Source of the DNA: Globisporangium splendens
Lineage: Eukaryota; Oomycota; Peronosporomycetes; Pythiales; Pythiaceae
DNA: 64,000 bases
Direction of reading: 5' to 3'
Assembly (NCBI GenBank): GCA_006386115.1
Contig: VFIW01000012.1
Span: 1,001,502 to 1,065,501 of the forward strand
Shown here: one piece after another, positions 41,101 through 49,285 of the stretch
Numbering within the stretch: position 1 is the stretch's first letter
Layout: every line of letters begins with the position of its first letter
The notes under the pieces: model-generated
The model's database searches: none
The model's input: the letters and a program-made list of their open reading frames with translations, nothing else
Told to the model about the DNA's origin: nothing
Made by a program: the position numbers and the translations under genes

Positions 41101-42513
41101 TGGAAGTCAGTCTCGGTGGACTTCATCTTCGGTCTTCCTGCTGACTCCAGCAAGAAGACTGGGATCCTCGTTATCGTGGATCGCTTCGGCAAGATGATCC
41201 ATCTCAGCGCTGTCCCTGCTAGCGTCACCGCAAAGCAGACGGCGTAGATATTCCTGGATTCTGTGTTTAGGTTACACGGAATGCCCACTGAAATCGTGTC
41301 GGACCGAGATCCACGATTCACAGCTGCCTTCTGGCAAGGACTCTTTCGACTCTTGGGTACTCAGCTCAAGATGTCGACAGCTGATCATCCGCAGACAGAT
41401 GGTCAGACCGAGTGTGTAAATCGCACGCTCGAGGATATTCTGCGCAGCTATGCGCATTCATTCACTCACTGGAATGAATGTCTCCCTCTCGCAGAGTTTG
41501 CAATCAACAACTCTGTGCATGTCTCAACCGGGCACACGCCATTCTACGCGAACGCCCTCAGGCACCCACGTGTTCCGTCCATCCTCGGTGGGATGTCCCC
41601 TCCGTCGGTGACATCTCTCTTGAGTGGGGGAGGAGTCCGCGAAGCAGCTGCTTCGGAACAAGCGAAGAGCGCGGAGATCTCGCACCATCATGGGCAGGCA
41701 GCTGCTCATGCGGCGATCGTCGACAAAGACATCGCTACAACAGTGCTGCAGCGGCAAACTGTCATCCGCTTTGTCCGCGATTCAATCGCCGACGCAGTGG
41801 ATGGTCAGAAAGAACAAGCGGACAAGAGTGGCCGCAAAAACACGAACGAGTTTCAACGAAATTCGTTTGTTTTATTATCGACTGCTAACCTGCCTAACAG
41901 AGTGGTGAGCAGTGACAGCAACAAGTTGCTGCCAAGATACATTGGCCCTTTCAAGGTCCCTGAAAGGATTGGGGACGCATACACGTTGGAGCTTCCTCCG
42001 ACCATGCGTCTACACCCGACGTTCTACGTCGGGCGTCTCAAAGCGTATCATCGCCACGATGACTCGTTGATCTCTTCCTCTTCAGGGGACCGTGGTCGCG
42101 AAGGATCCCAAGCACAAGCTTGTGATCCGCCTCGAGCCTCGAAAGCCGTCCCTCGAACCGCTCGTGCTTCGCGATAATCTCGCTTAGCTCGGCCCGAAGT
42201 CGGAGAACCTCGTTCTCCCGCTCAGCGTACTTCAGCCGATCAAGAAGACGCTGATCACTCTGAGGATGCGCCTCAGAGTCACGAGCAGATCTTCCCTCCT
42301 CCAGCTCCTCCGTTGCGAGACTCCGAGGGGAGCCAACGCTGGATCGTGGAGAAGATACTTGCTCATCGCGATCGATCGTCGCGAGGGAAGAAGGAGCGCA
42401 TCTATCGCGTTCGTTGGCTTGGTTATCCGCCAGATCAAGATACCTGGGAACCGGCCGCGATGCTCCAAGCCGATGTTCCTGGCTTGGTGCAGCAGTACGA
42501 GAGTCGACGCTAA
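38045..42513 (+). pseudogene. pol: Pol polyprotein of the chromovirus, with lesions
   Basis: Domains in order: aspartic protease (LLDTGASNNFV, 38358-38390); reverse transcriptase (FSTIDLRDGFYQI, FVMPQGLTNAPATF, catalytic YFDDVF at 39778-39795); RNase H (FYVVCDASDFAIG, 40230-40270); integrase HHCC finger (H in EYHDAPFRGHP, then CEVCQRV); integrase core (VDFIFGLP, VSDRDPRF, HPQTDGQTECVNRTLED); GPF module (YIGPFKV); chromodomain (WIVEKIL, YRVRWLGYPPDQDTWEP, 42343-42470). Lesions are TGA at 39761-39763 just before the catalytic box, a one-base frameshift near 39905, TAG at 41245-41247 inside integrase, and TAA at 42175-42177 before the chromodomain. The chromodomain is thought to steer integration to marked chromatin. 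Confidence 0.87.
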
Positions 42514-43647
42514 TCGACTCTCGCTTCCACAACTCGCGGATTCGATCTTGCAATCCGCGAGGAAGCATCACGCCGTTGTAACCACGAAGGTGCTCCTCAG
42601 CCAACTGAGGATCATCGCTGGTGCAGATGCGGCAACCCCTCGGTGTGGTCTTGACTCCACACGGAACCCCAAGATCCACGCATTCCTCGTGGATCGCCAA
42701 CAACTTTCCAACGGCATTGTGCCGGAGGAACTTATCCCGATTATCTCGCAATCGAGAGATACACTTCGCAGCGTCTTCGTTGAAATTCACAACGAAGGCA
42801 CCCCACGCTTGCGAAAGGAACAGCGCTTGTTTCTCAGCGCTGTGAGACTTCTTTGACTTCGATCGACCATCGAAGTACCGCATCGAATGGAAAAGGTCGA
42901 TGTAAATCTCCTCGCGCGCCTTGGGATGGAAGTTCTGTCGAAGGACGAAGTCATCGTCCTTGATGGTACTAACATCGTACAGCGCGTGAGTTCCCCCACG
43001 CTTGGTGCCACGATGTGCACGAACCCAATTGGGTTTGGGCGCCCACAAGTGACCCCAGCTTGAAGGGTGGAATCCATCCCTTCAGAAGGACCCGCCACCG
43101 GATCCTTCTCCTCCGCCGGAAAGGCAAGATAGCGTGGCAACTCGCTATTTCCCGATGACGCAGTAACCTGCGCATCAGATTCGGATTCCACATCGAAGAG
43201 CAAGTCCTCGAGTGGATCGACAGCTTCCAGCTCACAATTGGACGCGTCCAGCGAGAGAAGGATATTTCTCGCTGCATTCACCAGGTCGGGATCAGCTGAC
43301 GCTAATCCTTCCCGACCGAGATTTTCCATCATGTTGGCAGATGCCGCGCTTCCCGACGCTCCGACGTCGGAAATGGCAACCGCCACGATGGATCCGCTCG
43401 TTTCTCCGTGAGGAGATCCCTCCTCACGACGCTTCTTCCGCGTAGGCTCATTCAAGAGGGCCGCGGACGACGAACGATTCGCTTCGTTTCGTTTGAGATT
43501 CGAACGGTCAACGGAAGAAGACTCGGCTTCTTCCTCCCGATCGTCACGCACGACATTCGTCGTGGTGCTACTCATTGGAGTGTTGCAAGGAGTCACCTCC
43601 TCGCTACTCGACTCGTAGTCAACAGCATCGCTGTCGATCGAAGACAT
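42038..43647 (-). pseudogene. Long antisense ORF at the 3' end of the chromovirus, one frameshift
   Basis: From the ATG at 43647 a frame runs to beyond 43050. A second frame, open at 43048, continues to a stop at 42038, so a one-base shift near 43050 separates the two halves. Together they would code about 535 residues. The N-terminal half is acidic and Ser-rich with a nuclear-localisation-like PTRKKRREE. The C-terminal half has a globular-looking part (REEIYIDLFHSMRYFDGRSK, SQAWGAFVVNF), a CxxC-like CRIC, and a Leu/Glu-rich coiled coil. I recognise no family. It overlaps pol, including the chromodomain, on the opposite strand for about 475 bp. Antisense ORFs are known in some plant LTR elements; whether this one is expressed is unknown. 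Confidence 0.5.
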
Positions 43648-43835
43648 TTGTACGAGGTTCACCTCGCACAGCTTGCGGCGTCTGGAAAGCTCTCTGTTGG
43701 GCACGGCGCACACTGAGAACTGAGCCCGCAAGACTCAGTGCTCTGCCTTCTGTGACCAGCTCCTCCGAACACGGAAGAACACGGAAGAACACAAGATGGA
43801 TTGGTCGCGCGCGTTTCTACGTGACCAATCGCTTT

Positions 43836-43847
43836 ACGGGGGGATGA
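43836..43847 (+). promoter_or_regulatory. Polypurine tract
   Basis: The run ACGGGGGGATGA directly precedes the TG of the 3' LTR, as expected for plus-strand priming; one T interrupts it. Confidence 0.65.
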
Positions 43848-44054
43848 TGTAATGGGGCCACACATTACATGGGTTCCCGGGTCAGGAGAGTGTGGGTTTT
43901 CTCCCACATGGGTTTTACCACCTCTTCCGAACCCACCCACGTCGTACAGTTGGAGACACATTAATATGTGTCACTCATAAACACTGTACGTAGCCATTTG
44001 CATATTAGCCAATAAGACTAAGCCGTTAAGATTTAATCCCATTGGATGATAGTC
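43848..44054 (+). repeat. 3' LTR, matching only over its first 207 bp
   Basis: Nearly identical to 36676-36882, starting TGTAATGGGGCC and ending at GGATGATAGTC. It then switches to TGTAAGAGGGCGCTG, which is unrelated to the rest of the 5' LTR but matches the end of the diverged LTR at 36653-36675. Confidence 0.75.
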
Positions 44055-44700
44055 TGTAAGAGGGCGCTGTTCCAAACAGTCCCTCAAACACGGCACACAC
44101 GCTTGTGCCAGAGGAAGCGATCTCCCGACTTGGAGGAAGAAGACTTGAGGGCTTGAAGGAAAATTTGCAACTGAATTAAAAATGGTTATGGTTCCTGTCG
44201 CTACTTACAAATAAACCCCAAGGGATCCTACAGGTTTTATAACTAAAACCTAAACATACACAATAAAACCTATGAATCTGATATATAAAACCTTGGGTAC
44301 ACTGAGGTTGAACCTACGGGATCTTCCAGAAGCTTGAACTTCAAGTCTTATTTAAAATCCCTGCAAAGTGATTGGCTCGCGCCACTCACTTCAGGCGGCA
44401 GAGACACGTCGGTCTCGTCGCCAGCCCAGTTTCCCAAGCAGGAACCACCACTCAGTACTTGATTAGTACATGGATGTCATTGCTCAGTACTGATTAGTAC
44501 ATGAGAACAACATTCTGCACTGATCGGCACAGAGAACACTCGTGACGTCATCGAATGACGTCACACGTGCATGTGGGGACTGTATTACCGTAATCCCTTT
44601 GTTATTTGTGTCTCCACAATGCACACTGAAGGTGGTGTGTGACACACTAGATCTGGGAACAGATCCACCTTCATGTAATGGCTGGTTGTGGCCCATTACA
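44055..44700. mobile_element. LTR-like block of uncertain identity
   Basis: It starts TGTAAGAGGG and ends CCCATTACA, so it has LTR-like inverted ends but no matching 5-bp flanks (TAGTC and GTTCG). Alternatively the 3' LTR continues to CTACTTACA near 44208 and the rest is separate. It is non-coding, with a near-palindrome TGTAATGG...CCCATTACA at 44674-44700 and the palindrome TGACGTCATCGAATGACGTCA near 44543. Confidence 0.4.
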
Positions 44701-47700
44701 GTTCGCCGTTCACCGTCCCTAACTTGAGTTCAAAGGTCTTCAGGTACGTCGCGACATCGACCCACAGAGAGGCCGAGTCGCCCGACACCTTCTTTTTCAG
44801 CGCAAACGCTGATCCAGCGAGTTCGCTGTTCAGGAACATTTGGATTGCTTCCTCTTCACGATCGGTCCAATGTGGTTCGTTGAGCACGAAGCGCTTCCGA
44901 ATCACCGTCAGAAGTTGCCCTCGCGCGATGGCTCGCACGTTGGGATCTTGCGAGTGCAGCATCTGTAGACCGTGGGTGATTTTGAGAGCGCCATACAATT
45001 CGCGCAATGGTAGAAGTCCGAGGCCACCCGCCGACGTTGGCGCATACAGAAACTCGGTCGTCGCGGTCTGCAGCAGCCGCTTCAAGCCACGCACGATCGT
45101 TTTGTCAAAGCCGTCGAACATGCTGAGGAACGGGCGCAGATGGCGCAGCGGGTAGTCGAGCTTGGAGAGCACATACGACTTGATCGCGCGCATTATTTGC
45201 CACGGAGCTAGGGGACTCTGTAGCAGCTTGATCACATCCGTCGTCAGCTCACGCAGCGTATCTTGGAGCACGACACGTACGCGTGCATGGTCTGGACCGT
45301 CCTCAATGCCCAGATAAACGTAGCCGTCGTGGCCAGTGAGCCTCGGTATCACGTTGTCGTGGATCGACAGATCGAGGCGCTCGTTGTGGCTCTCGCAGTC
45401 CGCAGCAGCGTCTGACACCATCAACGCGCATTTGCTCGCGTTGGCCTCCATTCGAGTCCACTGCAGGAATTCAAGCACGGCACCGTGGAGCGCACGAATT
45501 CCAGTGGCTGTTTTGGCAAAGATCTTCAGGTCGTCGGCATACGCTGACGTGCACTCTGGATTACCAGCAGCCAGCGACACCCCGTGCTCGGATTTCATGC
45601 CGTCCAGGACGAACATGAGCGGCGTGAGCGCAGCAATAAACAGGTACGGGCTGAGCGGACAGCCTTGATAGACACCGCGGCCCTGATACACCGGGTCTGT
45701 TGTGCCATCGCGCGAGTCAACAATGAAGTACGAGTCCGTGTAGATGTCGCGTACCACCTGCAGAAACGCGTGTGGCACGCCGAGCCTCTCGAGCACCTTC
45801 CACATGTACGCCTGCGGCAGCGATCCAAACGCGTTGCGCAGGTCGTACCAGACGACAAAGAGCTTCTTGCGAGTGCGCCGCGCTTGTTCGTACAAACTCG
45901 TGGCCACGAAGTTGTGTTCATTGCACCCGTTGAAAGAACGGAACCCTTTCTGCGAGAATGTGAACCTAGCGTTGGCATCCATCCAGCGCTGAAAACGCAC
46001 TGCGAGGGCACCGGCGTAGAGCTTGTACACTGTCTGCTGGAGACAGATTGGTCTCCAATTGCTCGGGTTGCCGCGCTCACCCTTGCGCTTGTAGATGAGG
46101 CGTACGTAGCCGACTTTCCACAGCCTTGGGACACTTTGGAATGTCCAGCACGCGTTAAATACTGCGTGCAAAAGGTCGAGCAGTTGGAGCTTAAAGCGCA
46201 CGTAGACGTCATACGGGATCCCGTCAAGACCTGGAGCCGACTGCTTATGCGCTCGATCGAGTTGGTCCTCGATGTCGCCGCGCGCGATTGGCGCAGTCAG
46301 CAGTTCCATCTCATTCGCTGTGTTCGCCTGATTGTCGATCGCCTCACGGAATCGCGCACCGCAAGCCGCATTAAAGTCAAAGTCGTCTGGCGGTGTCGCC
46401 TGCGTCTGGAAGTAGGCGTAGAGGTCACGTGGCTCGATCGGACAGCTGTTGTCGCCGCCATAGTTGTCGTTGGTGCCGGCATGGAGGATCTCGGACACAC
46501 ACTGGCGCTCATTGCTCATGAACAGTTGGCGAGTCGCCTGGCGCTGACTGGCGCGTTCGAGGCGCGCAACACGCCGCGCAGCCTTGCGCACAGTCTTCTT
46601 GGTGCTCGGCGAGGTCTTGTCGGCAAGGCGTTTGCTGGTGCTGAGTTCGTCGCGTGCGCTGTCGACGGCAAGTTGGAGGAGGGTCGGCCCTCCGTTCCTG
46701 CGCTTACGGCGTGGTCTGGATCGTGGTCTCGTGCTGGAGCCGTCGCGTCGGTTTCGTTTCGCGGTCGGCCGCGAGACGCTCTGTCGCGCGCCTGTCGTCC
46801 GGGCGGCAGCGTGCGGTGCTACATCGGCGAAGCCCGCCGTGCTGCGCGCGTTGGCGCGCTCGGCGTCACCAGTGGCGTCGCCTGGCTGAGTCGACAGCTT
46901 TGTCGCTGCTGTAAGAAGCTCGGAGAGCTCTGCTGTGATGGCTGTAATGTAGCCTTCCGCGGAGCGCCAGTCCGGCGCATCCGTGATCTTGTCGGCCATT
47001 CTTCGAGCCAGCGTTTGAATCTGTTGCTCGAGTTTGCTCTGAAGCGGTGGAGCGAGTCGTGGTACGCGAAGACGCGGCTGTCGCAGCGGTACTACTCCTG
47101 GGCCAATCTCGAGCACGGGGAAGATGGTGCCACCGTCGCGGTCTGCGTTGGCAGCGTCGGCTTCAGCGTCGGGGTCGGGGTCACCTAGGTCCATGCGTAC
47201 ATTATCACTGTCATTGTCCTGGTCTTGGTCTTGGTCGCCGGTGGTCGAATCAGTCTCCATGGGGACAGGTCCATCCGGAGTCGGTGGCGTTCCGTACGTG
47301 CCGGGCCAGTGCCAGCACTGCGCGGCGTCACCTGGTGATGTGTGCTTGGCGCATACGGCCACGCATTTACAGAGATCCAATGCTCTGTTGGCGAGTCGGT
47401 CTGCGTGGGAATTACGCAGTCGGTCGATGTGCTTGAGCGCATACGACTCGAACTCCTGGCACGTCGCGTACGCGAGGTCGCGCAGCGGCCGTAGTTCTTT
47501 TCCGCAAGCAAACATGCCCTTGATTTGCTCGATCACGAGCTTCGAGTCGCCCTCGATGCGGACATGCTTGACGCCATGATGGACAGCGCACAGCAGGCCA
47601 TCGATGATAGCGTTGTACTCTGCCGTGTTGTTTGTCGAGGCGCAGTCGGCGATGTAGCGGTAACTCGTCCAGAAGATCTTGCCGTTTGGCCGAGTGAGCG

Positions 47701-48721
47701 CCGCACCGGCACCCGCTGGTCCTGGGTTCCGGCGGCAGGCGCCGTCGAAACGAAGTTGCCATGGAGCAACGATCGTACCTCCGAACGGAGGCTCGTCAGC
47801 AGCTGCTACTGCTGCTTCTACTGGGCGCGATGCTGGGACTAATGCGACCGTTGCAGGTTCGTCTGGTCTCGGAGCTGGTCGTGGTGGTCTCAGGTCTGCT
47901 GCTGTTGCTGCTGGAAGATCTGGTCTCGGTGCTGGTTCTGCTTCGGCTGCTGCACGTCGTTCTGGATCTGCTGCTGGTGCGACTGCAGTGACTGTCACAT
48001 TGGTTGTGACCATCTGCCCGTCGTCGCTGTCGTCGTCGGAAAGCATGGTCGTGTCGTCGATATTCGCAATGGCGTCGTAAAACTCGTCTTCGTCATGGGA
48101 GTCCATGTCGTGGTCGTCGGTCGGTGCTGGAGCTGTCGAAGGTGCGTGAGTGCGCAAGAGAGCATCAACGTTGGCTGCGGCACACGCAGTGACGTGCGCG
48201 TGCCATGAGCGCGCGTCCGTGAGGAACGCGATGCAGCTTGGGCAGGTGCGCGGGTAGCGCCCCTGCGGTGCAAGCGAGAGAGAAGCTTGCGGTGGTGTGT
48301 CATCCACGTGCACTCTCGTTCCCGAGGCGGTGCACACGGGCACACCAGCATTTCCGTCCATTTCCTCGTCCTCATCCGCGACCGCTGATGCGGCCGCTGG
48401 CGCTTGCCGATCTGGTGGTTGTGGTGCGTTGGTGTGGTCGTGCCACTCGTCGCAGCGCCCAGAGTGAGCGAAAGCGTCGAGACGGCTGCCGAACAGTGCC
48501 GAGCATGGACACGTGGCTTGGAACCAGTCCTCGAAGACCGAGGTCCGGTGGGCGCTGCGGCGGTGCGCCACGAGCGCGCCGTAATGGCGGAACTCGTCGG
48601 CGCACGCCGCGCACCCGAACCGCGAATCGTTGTGGCGGAAGATCGACATAAGCGGACCGCGCGCGGCGGCGCCGTCGTCAGCGACGTCAGCGTCGTCGTC
48701 CGCGGGAGCTCGAAGCCGCAT
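44696..48721 (-). CDS. RNase H-reverse transcriptase protein of a Utopia-like non-LTR element (divergent copy, 3'-truncated)
   Basis: 1341 residues from ATG 48721 (MRLRAPADDD). Cys/His fingers lie near the N-terminus (CAACADEFRHYGALVAHRRS, CPSCIAFL with HVTAC). An RNase H domain lies at about 324-445 (LRFDGACRRNPGPAGAGAAL, NNTAEYNAIIDGLL, IEGDSKLVIEQ, NSHADRLANRA), upstream of the reverse transcriptase. RT motifs include VPRLWKVGYVRLIYKRKGER, NWRPICLQQTVYKLYAGALA, GVYQGCPLSP and catalytic SAYADDLKIF near 1060. It ends soon after the thumb at GTVNGEL, exactly where LTR-like sequence begins, so the CCHC finger and endonuclease of its relatives are missing. An RNase H upstream of RT is what I know from oomycete Utopia elements. 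It cannot insert itself without an endonuclease. Confidence 0.82.
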   Translation of the reverse strand: MRLRAPADDDADVADDGAAARGPLMSIFRHNDSRFGCAACADEFRHYGALVAHRRSAHRTSVFEDWFQATCPCSALFGSRLDAFAHSGRCDEWHDHTNAPQPPDRQAPAAASAVADEDEEMDGNAGVPVCTASGTRVHVDDTPPQASLSLAPQGRYPRTCPSCIAFLTDARSWHAHVTACAAANVDALLRTHAPSTAPAPTDDHDMDSHDEDEFYDAIANIDDTTMLSDDDSDDGQMVTTNVTVTAVAPAADPERRAAAEAEPAPRPDLPAATAADLRPPRPAPRPDEPATVALVPASRPVEAAVAAADEPPFGGTIVAPWQLRFDGACRRNPGPAGAGAALTRPNGKIFWTSYRYIADCASTNNTAEYNAIIDGLLCAVHHGVKHVRIEGDSKLVIEQIKGMFACGKELRPLRDLAYATCQEFESYALKHIDRLRNSHADRLANRALDLCKCVAVCAKHTSPGDAAQCWHWPGTYGTPPTPDGPVPMETDSTTGDQDQDQDNDSDNVRMDLGDPDPDAEADAANADRDGGTIFPVLEIGPGVVPLRQPRLRVPRLAPPLQSKLEQQIQTLARRMADKITDAPDWRSAEGYITAITAELSELLTAATKLSTQPGDATGDAERANARSTAGFADVAPHAAARTTGARQSVSRPTAKRNRRDGSSTRPRSRPRRKRRNGGPTLLQLAVDSARDELSTSKRLADKTSPSTKKTVRKAARRVARLERASQRQATRQLFMSNERQCVSEILHAGTNDNYGGDNSCPIEPRDLYAYFQTQATPPDDFDFNAACGARFREAIDNQANTANEMELLTAPIARGDIEDQLDRAHKQSAPGLDGIPYDVYVRFKLQLLDLLHAVFNACWTFQSVPRLWKVGYVRLIYKRKGERGNPSNWRPICLQQTVYKLYAGALAVRFQRWMDANARFTFSQKGFRSFNGCNEHNFVATSLYEQARRTRKKLFVVWYDLRNAFGSLPQAYMWKVLERLGVPHAFLQVVRDIYTDSYFIVDSRDGTTDPVYQGRGVYQGCPLSPYLFIAALTPLMFVLDGMKSEHGVSLAAGNPECTSAYADDLKIFAKTATGIRALHGAVLEFLQWTRMEANASKCALMVSDAAADCESHNERLDLSIHDNVIPRLTGHDGYVYLGIEDGPDHARVRVVLQDTLRELTTDVIKLLQSPLAPWQIMRAIKSYVLSKLDYPLRHLRPFLSMFDGFDKTIVRGLKRLLQTATTEFLYAPTSAGGLGLLPLRELYGALKITHGLQMLHSQDPNVRAIARGQLLTVIRKRFVLNEPHWTDREEEAIQMFLNSELAGSAFALKKKVSGDSASLWVDVATYLKTFELKLGTVNGEL

Positions 48722-48903
48722 GGTCGGGGGGGGGGCGCACACGCCGCGACCAGTCGTTTCACCGGCTGAGCTGCACACTCGCGCGCGTGTGTGAACACGC
48801 ACGTATGGACACACGCACGCCTGCTATAAGCAGGGCACACACAGGGCCAGAGGCTAGGCGCGAACGATGGGGTCGATAGGAAGGAGGGGAAAGCGAAAAG
48901 GGC
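48722..48903 (-). other. 5' leader of the divergent non-LTR element
   Basis: GC-rich, non-coding sequence between the ATG and the shared spacer. A GTG-started extension is possible but not needed. The last bases before 48893 switch to sequence shared with the other elements of the array. Confidence 0.45.
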
Positions 48904-49070
48904 GGTGGGGGCGGCGCACGCGCTCACCCCCGCTGACAAAAATTCTACTGTGGAGTTACCCGAAAGGGCATTCCTGAACCATTACAGCACCAGCGTGTAA
49001 GGGGCCTGCTCCGGCTCATGTTAATCACCTCATTGATCGTGATCAAACACCAGTCGTGTTATACGTGTAT
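48904..49070 (-). ncRNA. U1 snRNA-like block, copy A (uncertain)
   Basis: On the minus strand about 167 nt have a series of hairpins, then an Sm-like site AATTTTTG (48944-48937), then a strong GC hairpin (GCGGGGG...CCGCCCCC). U1 has the same order and length (about 164 nt). Stretches resemble U1: TGATCACGA near the first loop, and GGGTAACTCCACAGTAG just before the Sm-like site. The U1 5' end ACTTACCTG is not present; the block starts ATACACGTAT. It may be a diverged snRNA, a pseudogene or chance. A covariance-model search would decide. Confidence 0.3.
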
Positions 49071-49285
49071 TTCAGCCAATATAGAACCCCACTGCGGGTG
49101 TAAAATGTAAGCTAATTCGGAAAGGGGAGCTAGCAATGTGGGTACGTATGCATGTAAAAATAGACAACAAATGTCGTCCAGTGGCACCCTTGTCGTGGTA
49201 TGTCGATTCAATTGGGCTTGAGAAGAACGGTTTCCTTAATGGAGGGTGTTCTTGCGATCACATAGAGGATCTGGGAGCTTCGCTA
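49071..49285 (-). other. 3' untranslated region of array element 1 and spacer
   Basis: Follows the stop of the element at 49286. No gene. The same sequence recurs at about 55043-55260 and 60875-61089; the middle copy has a 4-bp insertion (TGTA repeat). Confidence 0.6.

Larger units (their letters stand above)
36676..44054 (+). mobile_element. Ty3/Gypsy chromovirus retrotransposon
   Basis: Order: LTR, primer-binding site, gag, pol (protease, reverse transcriptase, RNase H, integrase, chromodomain), a long antisense ORF, polypurine tract, and an LTR that matches the first only over its first 207 bp. The domain order (RT before integrase) and the chromodomain place it with chromoviruses. Several stops and one frameshift in pol mean this copy cannot move by itself. 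Confidence 0.88.

Noticed and set aside
45584..47188. Plus-strand ORF of 534 codons
   Set aside because: It lies opposite the RNase H-RT coding sequence and shows only compositional bias of the opposite strand.
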